The notes beneath the pieces were generated by a model. That model made no database searches. It saw only the letters and a program-made list of their open reading frames with translations, and was not told where the DNA came from. Positions 16,621-22,682 of a DNA stretch of 50,276 bases are shown here, piece after piece (within the stretch, counting starts at the first letter, position 1; every line of letters begins with the position of its first letter). The stretch covers positions 1 through 50,276 of the forward strand of contig QKAF01000096.1 of NCBI GenBank assembly GCA_003246455.1, read 5' to 3'. The translations under genes were made by a program, and so were the position numbers. The stretch comes from Bacteroidota bacterium (lineage in GTDB: Bacteria; Bacteroidota; Ignavibacteria; SZUA-365).

Positions 16621-17472
16621 ATGTGGCTAGACAGACTGTACACCGTCGGCATCGATGTCGGTTCGAATTCGATCAAGACCGTTCTCATGGAGCACGACGA
16701 CAACGGCAGCGAAGCGAAGCTGCTGTTCTCGGATCTGAGCAAGATCCGGAAGCGGGAGACGAAACTTGTCGCCGAGCAGTCGTTCGAGCAGGTGCTCTCG
16801 CGAGCGAGTCTCACGCCGGATGACATCGCCTACGTCGCGACCACGGGGGAAGGGGACATGGTCGATTTCCGCCGGGGGCACTTCTATTCCATGACCGCAC
16901 ACTCCCGCGGAGCGATCCATCTCAATTCCGCTGTCCGCTCCGTCGTCGACGGCGGCGCGATGCACGGGAAAGCTTTCGCCATCGACGAACGTTCGAAGGT
17001 GCTGACCTACAAGATGACGTCGCAATGCGCATCGGGTTCGGGCCAGTTCCTCGAGAACATTGCACGCTACCTCGGCATACCCCTGGAGGACGTCGGCGCG
17101 CTGTCGAAGGAGTCGACGTCGCCCGAGATGGTGTCGGGCATCTGCGCCGTGCTCGCGGAAACGGACGTGATCAACATGGTGAGCCGCGGAATCTCCGCGA
17201 GCGACATCCTCAAGGGTATCCACCTTTCGATGGCCCGGCGGCTTGTCGGACTTCTGCGCGGGGTGAGCGCCGAAGGGGAGGTGATGATTACCGGGGGGCT
17301 GGCGAACGACACCGGTTTCGTGGCGGCCATCCAGGAAATCGCGGATTCGGAAAACATGAACGTGCGATTCAACACGCACGAGCTGTCGATCTTTGCCGGC
17401 GCCATCGGTGCCGCCATCTGGGGCGCGTTCCGGCATAAAAAACTGGCGCAGTCGGAACTCCAGCATCAGTAA
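16621..17472 (+). CDS. bcrD: Benzoyl-CoA reductase subunit D (ATP-binding, electron-activating)
   Basis: 283 residues. ASKHA motif VGIDVGSNSIK (9-19); the second phosphate loop is divergent (VDGGAM, 109-114) instead of DIGGQD, as expected for this subunit. Cys136 (TSQCASGSGQFLE) and Cys175 (GICAVLAETD) are the cluster cysteines; ITGGLAND follows. It pairs with BcrA to form the ATP-driven electron pump. A 62-base gap separates it from bcrA. No ferredoxin gene follows, although a 2[4Fe-4S] ferredoxin is the usual electron donor and is often encoded beside bcr genes. Confidence 0.93.
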   Translation: MWLDRLYTVGIDVGSNSIKTVLMEHDDNGSEAKLLFSDLSKIRKRETKLVAEQSFEQVLSRASLTPDDIAYVATTGEGDMVDFRRGHFYSMTAHSRGAIHLNSAVRSVVDGGAMHGKAFAIDERSKVLTYKMTSQCASGSGQFLENIARYLGIPLEDVGALSKESTSPEMVSGICAVLAETDVINMVSRGISASDILKGIHLSMARRLVGLLRGVSAEGEVMITGGLANDTGFVAAIQEIADSENMNVRFNTHELSIFAGAIGAAIWGAFRHKKLAQSELQHQ

Positions 17473-17497
17473 TCTTAACGGCGCGAGGATCCCGTCC

Positions 17498-19273
17498 ATG
17501 GAAGCTTACATGAAATGCGACACACCGCTGAAAGACGTGACGAGGAACATCGGTGTCATGCTCCTCAACAACCGGGAACGGTACGGGGAGATGAACGCTT
17601 TCGCCCAGGATGAAAGCGGCGCCTACCAGTTCTGGACCTGGAACGGGCTCGTCGACGATATCGTCACGTTCGCCGCCTACCTGCGAACCAAGGGACTCAA
17701 GCGCGGGGATCATATCGGCATCATCAGCCGCAATTATTACCACCGCCTCGTCGTGGAACTCGCCGTCATGGCCAGCGGGTACGTGAGCGTGCCGATCTTC
17801 CATCGCTACACCGAGGAGATGATGTCGCATCTGCTCGAGTTCTCCGACGTGAAGATGCTGATCCTGGTCAACTACTGGCGCCTCGAATATCTTCCGACCG
17901 ATGACAAACCCCTGCTCGTGATGGAGACCCCCGAATTCCCGCGGAAGATGTACCCCTTCGAAAACCGCGTCGAATTTTTCGACGACGTCATGAAGCGGAC
18001 ACAGCCGACGAATGAACAGCGGCGGGAAATCGAGGAATCGTTCCGCACGATCGAGCCGGAGGAGACCTGCCTGATCATGTACACTTCCGGGACGACGCGT
18101 TTCCCGAAGGGCGTGATCCTCACGCACCGGAATATCATGACGCAGCAGAGCGCGCTGCAGGAACTGTGGAAGCCGGTGCCGGGAATGCGCTTTCTCTGCT
18201 ATCTGCCGTGGCATCACAGCTTCGGCGGACTGTTCGAACGCTTTTTCGCGCTGCATTCAGGCGGCTGTCTCGCCGTCGACGGTTCGTGGGGCAAGGATAT
18301 CAACAAGCTGCTGCAGAATTTCGCGGAGATCAAGCCGCACATCTATTTCAGTGTGCCCAAGGTGTACAAGGAAATCGTGTCCCGCGTTCTGACGTCCGCA
18401 GATGCCGAAGCCACGTTTTTCCATGACGAACTCAAGTATGTCTTCACTGCCGCTGCGCCGCTCGACCTGAGCATATCCGACATCTTCAAGAAGAAGGGGG
18501 TTCCGGTAGTGGAGGGCTGGGGACTGACGGAAACGTCGCCCTGCTGCACCCTGACGGATCTCCTGCTCGAGCGGACGCCGGGCGTGGTCGGCTTCCCGAT
18601 TCCCGGTGTCGAAGTACGCCTCGGCGACGAAAATGAAATCCTCGTGCGCGGCGTCAACGTCATGAAAGGATATTACAAACTCCCGGAGGTGACCGCCGCG
18701 GTGCTCGACGAGGACGGCTGGTTCAAAACCGGCGACATCGGCGCGGTGACCGAGGACGGTCTGCAGATACTCGCGCGCAAGGACCGCGTCTTCAAACTCA
18801 GCAACGGCGAAAAAGTCTTTCCCTCGATGATCGAGCGCAACATCGGCAACCTGTGCAAGTTCATCAAGCACGCTTATATCTTCGGTGCGGGACAGGACCA
18901 TCCCTGCGCGCTGCTGTTCCCGAACAGGGAGCTGCTCGATTCGGACGAAATCAGCATCCTCGACGAGGCGGACTGCGTGCACCCCGATAAATCCGACTCT
19001 CTCACCGTCTGCTTCTCCCGCTGCCTGCACAAGATCAACTGTCATCAGAGCGTCAAATTCGAGCACATCCAGAAGGCGATGATCATCGACCAGGAGCTGA
19101 CGCTCGAACGCGACGAACTGACGCCCTCGTTCAAGATCATCGCGCGCAACATCGAGAAGAACTACAAGGAGTACATCGACTGCATGATGATGAACAAGAC
19201 GGAGGGACTCCCCGAGAACGCATACGTCGTCGAGGTGTGCGACTGCGCGCGTGAGCACGACGGAGAAGACTGA
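17498..19273 (+). CDS. AMP-forming acyl-CoA ligase (long-chain synthetase-like)
   Basis: 591 residues of the adenylate-forming superfamily. The ATP loop is MYTSGTTRFPKGV (194-206), unusual in having Arg-Phe where most members have Gly-x; GWGLTETSP (about 340), WFKTGDIG (about 408-415) and RKDRVFKLSNGEKVFP (hinge and catalytic region) follow. Overall layout, including the C-terminal LTPSFKI stretch, is like FAA1/FadD15-type ligases rather than the benzoate-CoA ligase BadA/BclA. The start is taken at ATG 17498 after GAGGAT. It lies 25 bases after bcrD and probably activates an aromatic or phenyl-alkanoic acid that enters the pathway; the substrate cannot be read from the sequence. Confidence 0.86.
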   Translation: MEAYMKCDTPLKDVTRNIGVMLLNNRERYGEMNAFAQDESGAYQFWTWNGLVDDIVTFAAYLRTKGLKRGDHIGIISRNYYHRLVVELAVMASGYVSVPIFHRYTEEMMSHLLEFSDVKMLILVNYWRLEYLPTDDKPLLVMETPEFPRKMYPFENRVEFFDDVMKRTQPTNEQRREIEESFRTIEPEETCLIMYTSGTTRFPKGVILTHRNIMTQQSALQELWKPVPGMRFLCYLPWHHSFGGLFERFFALHSGGCLAVDGSWGKDINKLLQNFAEIKPHIYFSVPKVYKEIVSRVLTSADAEATFFHDELKYVFTAAAPLDLSISDIFKKKGVPVVEGWGLTETSPCCTLTDLLLERTPGVVGFPIPGVEVRLGDENEILVRGVNVMKGYYKLPEVTAAVLDEDGWFKTGDIGAVTEDGLQILARKDRVFKLSNGEKVFPSMIERNIGNLCKFIKHAYIFGAGQDHPCALLFPNRELLDSDEISILDEADCVHPDKSDSLTVCFSRCLHKINCHQSVKFEHIQKAMIIDQELTLERDELTPSFKIIARNIEKNYKEYIDCMMMNKTEGLPENAYVVEVCDCAREHDGED

Positions 19274-19354
19274 CCCGCGAGAAGAAACGGCGGCCGTGAG
19301 AGTCTCCGTGCGCCGTGGTATCCGCCCATCAGAGAAACAAACGAGGAATGAAAC

Positions 19355-20104
19355 ATGGATCTTGGCCTGAAAGGGAAAAACGCCATCGTCACCGGAGGCA
19401 GCATGGGAATCGGCACGGCGATCGCCCTTGGACTCGCCGCGGAAGGCTGCAGCGTGGCGATCAACTACCGGCGTCATGAATCGGAGGCCGCCGGGGTCGT
19501 GGAACGGATCGAACAGCTGGGCTGCCGCGGACTGGCGGTGAAGGCCGACGTCGCCGACTTCGCGGATGCGCAGAACATGGTGCGTCGCGTTGAGGAGGAA
19601 TTCGGAGGTCTGGATATTCTTGTCTGCAATGCCGGCATCAACTGGGACGGCGTGATATGGAAAATGACCGAGGAGCAATGGGACACGGTCATCAACGTGA
19701 ACCTGAAAGGATACTTCAACTACAACCGCGCCGCGGCGGAAGTGTTCGTCAGGCAGAAGGGCGGCAAGATCGTCAACATCTCCTCGATCAACGGGATACG
19801 CGGAAAATTCGGGCAGAGCAACTACGCGGCGTCGAAGGGCGGGGAAATTGCGATGAGCAAGTCCCTCGCGCGTGAACTCGGGAAGTTCAACGTCAACGTC
19901 AACGTCGTCGCTCCGGGGATGGTCATGACCGAGATGGCCAGGAAGATCCCGCCGGAGTTCCTCAACAAGGCCGTGGACGAAACCGTGCTCGGGCGCATCG
20001 CCGCGCCCGAAGACTGCGCGAACGTCGTGGTGTTCCTGTGTTCCGATCGCGCGCGGCATGTCACCGGCGAAGTCATCCAGGTGGATGGCGGCCAATACAT
20101 CTAG
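19355..20104 (+). CDS. Short-chain dehydrogenase/reductase (FabG-like)
   Basis: 249 residues. TGGSMGIG nucleotide loop near the start, CNAG, the catalytic Ser-Tyr-Lys in NISSINGIRG and NYAASKGG, and the C-terminal VDGG. Such enzymes interconvert 3-hydroxyacyl and 3-oxoacyl thioesters. With the thiolase and DUF35 protein that follow only ten bases later, it forms a compact SDR-thiolase-OB-fold unit like the last steps of side-chain oxidation in anaerobic alkylbenzene or phenylpropanoid breakdown. Substrate is inferred. A fatty-acid synthesis role is less likely in this setting. Confidence 0.87.
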   Translation: MDLGLKGKNAIVTGGSMGIGTAIALGLAAEGCSVAINYRRHESEAAGVVERIEQLGCRGLAVKADVADFADAQNMVRRVEEEFGGLDILVCNAGINWDGVIWKMTEEQWDTVINVNLKGYFNYNRAAAEVFVRQKGGKIVNISSINGIRGKFGQSNYAASKGGEIAMSKSLARELGKFNVNVNVVAPGMVMTEMARKIPPEFLNKAVDETVLGRIAAPEDCANVVVFLCSDRARHVTGEVIQVDGGQYI

Positions 20105-20114
20105 GAGAAACCGC

Positions 20115-21272
20115 ATGAAGGGACGAGTTGGAATCATCGGTATCGGGCACGGGGTGTTCGGGCGCCGCAGCGACGCGACGGTGCAGGAGCTGGCCTTCGA
20201 GGCCTTTCGCTCCGCGCTGCAGGATGCCGGCATCGAGCGCGACGCGGTCGACGCGTCCGTGATCGGGTCCGTGCCCGAGTATCACAAACAGCGATCGCTC
20301 GCGGGCGTGGTCCAGGAATACCTCGGGTTGAATCCCAAACCTACCTGGCTTACGGAAGTCGCCTGTGCTTCCGGCAGCGCCGCCATGCGCACGGCCTGGA
20401 TGTCGATCAAGGCGGGCGTGCACGACGTCGTCGCGGTCATCGGCTGCCAGAAGATGACCGAACTTTCGACGCCGGAAATTCTCGCGCTCATGGGACGCGT
20501 CGGCGAAGTGCAGTGGGAATCGGTATTCGGGACGACGTTCCCGGCGTACTACGCACTGTTCGCGAAGCGGCACATGCATGAATTCGGAACGACCCGCGAG
20601 CAATTGATAGAGGTCGCCGTCAAAAACCACTATTACGGCGCGCGCAATCCCTATGCCCTGTTCCGCAAGGAGATCACGCTGGAAAAAGCGCTCGTCTCGG
20701 AAGAAGTCGCCACGCCCCTGCAGGTCTACGACTGCTGCGCAAATGCCGACGGGGCGGCGTGTGTCATTCTCGCCTCGGAGGAACGCGCCCGTGCGCTGTC
20801 GTCCAACACCGTCTGGCTCGACGGGATGGGCAGCGCCACGGCGAGCATGTCGGTGCTCCGCCGCCCGAATCTGACCGGACTTCCGAGCGCGGAAGCCGCG
20901 GCGGCCGAGGCGTACCGCATGGCCGGAATCTCGGCCGCGGATGTCAAGGTCGCGGACGTGCATGACTGCTTCACCATCGCGGAGATCATGGCGTACGAGG
21001 ATCTCAGTTTCTGCGCGAAGGGCGAGGGGGGACCGTTCATCGCCGACAGGCAGACGTATATCGGCGGAAAGGTCGCGGTCAACGTGGACGGCGGGCTCAA
21101 GGCGAAGGGACACCCGATCGGCGCGACGGGCGTGTCGATGACCTGTGAAATCGCCAAGCAGCTGCGCGGCGAGGCGGGCGAACGCCAGGTGCCGGATGCC
21201 GATGTCGGTCTCACGCACAACGTGGGCGGCATCGGCCAGTACTGCTTCGTTCAAATACTCAGGAGGGACTGA
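20115..21272 (+). CDS. SCP2-type thiolase
   Basis: 385 residues; ATG 20115 has TAGGAGAAA in front. The nucleophile is the cysteine in EVACASGSAAMR, and KGHPIGATG holds the catalytic histidine. The second, C-terminal cysteine of classical thiolases is replaced by a HNVGGIGQYC segment, as in SCP2/lipid-transfer-type thiolases. Many such thiolases need a small DUF35 partner, which is the next gene, three bases away. Benzoylsuccinyl-CoA thiolase BbsAB is a known example of this pairing in anaerobic toluene degradation. Here it may release benzoyl-CoA or hydroxybenzoyl-CoA plus acetyl-CoA; inferred. Confidence 0.86.
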   Translation: MKGRVGIIGIGHGVFGRRSDATVQELAFEAFRSALQDAGIERDAVDASVIGSVPEYHKQRSLAGVVQEYLGLNPKPTWLTEVACASGSAAMRTAWMSIKAGVHDVVAVIGCQKMTELSTPEILALMGRVGEVQWESVFGTTFPAYYALFAKRHMHEFGTTREQLIEVAVKNHYYGARNPYALFRKEITLEKALVSEEVATPLQVYDCCANADGAACVILASEERARALSSNTVWLDGMGSATASMSVLRRPNLTGLPSAEAAAAEAYRMAGISAADVKVADVHDCFTIAEIMAYEDLSFCAKGEGGPFIADRQTYIGGKVAVNVDGGLKAKGHPIGATGVSMTCEIAKQLRGEAGERQVPDADVGLTHNVGGIGQYCFVQILRRD

Positions 21273-21275
21273 CCC

Positions 21276-21716
21276 ATGTTTCAGTGGTTCGGAAAGATCA
21301 ATTATTCCCCCTTCACGAAAGTGGGGGCTTTCGCCGATCACCTCAAGGACGGCCGCCTGATGGGATCTCGCTGCACGGCATGCGGGACGACGTCATTTCC
21401 CCCGCGCGCAGACTGTGAGGAGTGCATGAGCGGCGATTTCGAATTCCAGGAAATCAGCGGGCGCGCGGTGCTTCATACGTTCACGAAGATCGTCGCCGCG
21501 CCGACAGGATTCGAGGACGTGACACCGTATATCGTGGGCGTCGTCGATCTGGAAGAAGGCGGTCGCGCGCTCGCATGGTTCGGGGAGACGATCGCGGAGG
21601 AGGAGATCCGCATCGGCATGGAACTGCAGGTCGTGCCGCGTATATTCGAGGAAAGCGAAGAAATCAAAGTGTATTACAGCCTGGATCGTCCGGGTACGTC
21701 CTGGTCCAAAGTCTGA
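21276..21716 (+). CDS. DUF35 OB-fold / zinc-ribbon partner of the thiolase
   Basis: 146 residues. A rubredoxin-like zinc ribbon with cysteines 33, 36, 47 and 50 (CTAC and CEEC) is followed by an OB-fold (GRAVLHTFTKIV to LQVVPRIF). In ChsH2, BbsA and related proteins this fold binds acyl-CoA and completes the active site of a partner hydratase or thiolase. It starts three bases after the thiolase stop, so the pair should be made together and probably form a complex. Confidence 0.88.
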   Translation: MFQWFGKINYSPFTKVGAFADHLKDGRLMGSRCTACGTTSFPPRADCEECMSGDFEFQEISGRAVLHTFTKIVAAPTGFEDVTPYIVGVVDLEEGGRALAWFGETIAEEEIRIGMELQVVPRIFEESEEIKVYYSLDRPGTSWSKV

Positions 21717-21737
21717 TCATCAACGGCGAGGATAGCA

Positions 21738-22619
21738 GTGTATATTCCGGATTTTCAATTTCATCGGCCTGCGACGGTACAGGATGCCTGCCGGCTGCTG
21801 ACGGAAAGCGAGGATGCCGCCCCGCTTGCGGGCGGAACCGACCTGCTGGTCGAAATGAAACAGGGCGGAAGACGGCATCGTGACATCGTGTCCCTGAGAG
21901 CGATACCGCAGCTTCGCGCGATCGAGGCGGATGAGCGCGCGCTGTTCATCGGCGCCGGGGTGACGCACAACGACGTGAAAGCATCGCCGGCGGTGCGGGA
22001 GATTTTCCCCGCGATCGCGGATGCGGCCGCCACGATCGGCACGGATCAGATCCGGAACGTCGGAACGATCGGCGGCAATCTGTGCACGGGCGCTTCGTGC
22101 AGCGACATGGCCCCGATCCTGATCGCGCTCGGGGCGGAGGTGGAGATCTCCGGTATCGGAAGCACCCGTGTCCTGCCCCTCGAGGAATTTTTCGTGTCAC
22201 ACCGCGCGACCCGCCTCCAGCGGGGAGAACTGATGACGAACATCATCGTACGGCGCCATGGAGACGCGCGCGTGTCATGGTACGAGAAATTCGGCATGCG
22301 CAACGCCGCTGCCATTTCCGTGGCATCGGCGGCCGTCACGCTGACCGTGGACGCCGGAATCTGTTCCGAAGCGCGCATTGTCATTGGCGCCGTCGCGCCC
22401 ACCCCGAAATTCAGTGCAGGGGCGTCGTCCGCGCTCACCGGACAGCCCATCGCGTCGATGACGGAAGGGTCCCCGCTTCTCGAGCAGGCGGGTGCGGCCG
22501 CGGCCGCGGATTCCCTTCCCATCGACGATCTGCGCGGCAGTTCCGATTACCGACGCACCGTCATCCAGGTTCTCACGAAGCGGGCGGTGCTTCGCGCGCT
22601 GGAACGTCTGCCGCGGTAA
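21738..22619 (+). CDS. Molybdenum hydroxylase FAD-binding subunit (HcrB/CoxM-like)
   Basis: 293 residues, GTG start after GGCGAGG. Both flavin motifs are present: LAGGTDLLVEMK (30-41) and GTIGGNLCTGASCSD (109-123). In 4-hydroxybenzoyl-CoA reductase the equivalent subunit has a roughly 40-residue insertion with four cysteines that binds an extra [4Fe-4S] cluster; here the region after GGNL runs straight into the family core and has only Cys116 and Cys121, so that cluster must be absent. Forms a complex with the fused subunit encoded next. The electron partner is unknown. Confidence 0.88.
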   Translation: MYIPDFQFHRPATVQDACRLLTESEDAAPLAGGTDLLVEMKQGGRRHRDIVSLRAIPQLRAIEADERALFIGAGVTHNDVKASPAVREIFPAIADAAATIGTDQIRNVGTIGGNLCTGASCSDMAPILIALGAEVEISGIGSTRVLPLEEFFVSHRATRLQRGELMTNIIVRRHGDARVSWYEKFGMRNAAAISVASAAVTLTVDAGICSEARIVIGAVAPTPKFSAGASSALTGQPIASMTEGSPLLEQAGAAAAADSLPIDDLRGSSDYRRTVIQVLTKRAVLRALERLPR

Positions 22620-22682
22620 CCCGGGCGGAGAATGCCGTACGAACATCATCCACGATATTGACGACAACGAGAAGGGGCAGCA

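Noticed and set aside
18257-20233. Minus-strand open frame of 658 codons opposite the ligase and SDR genes
   Set aside because: Same reasoning: antisense shadow of well-supported genes.
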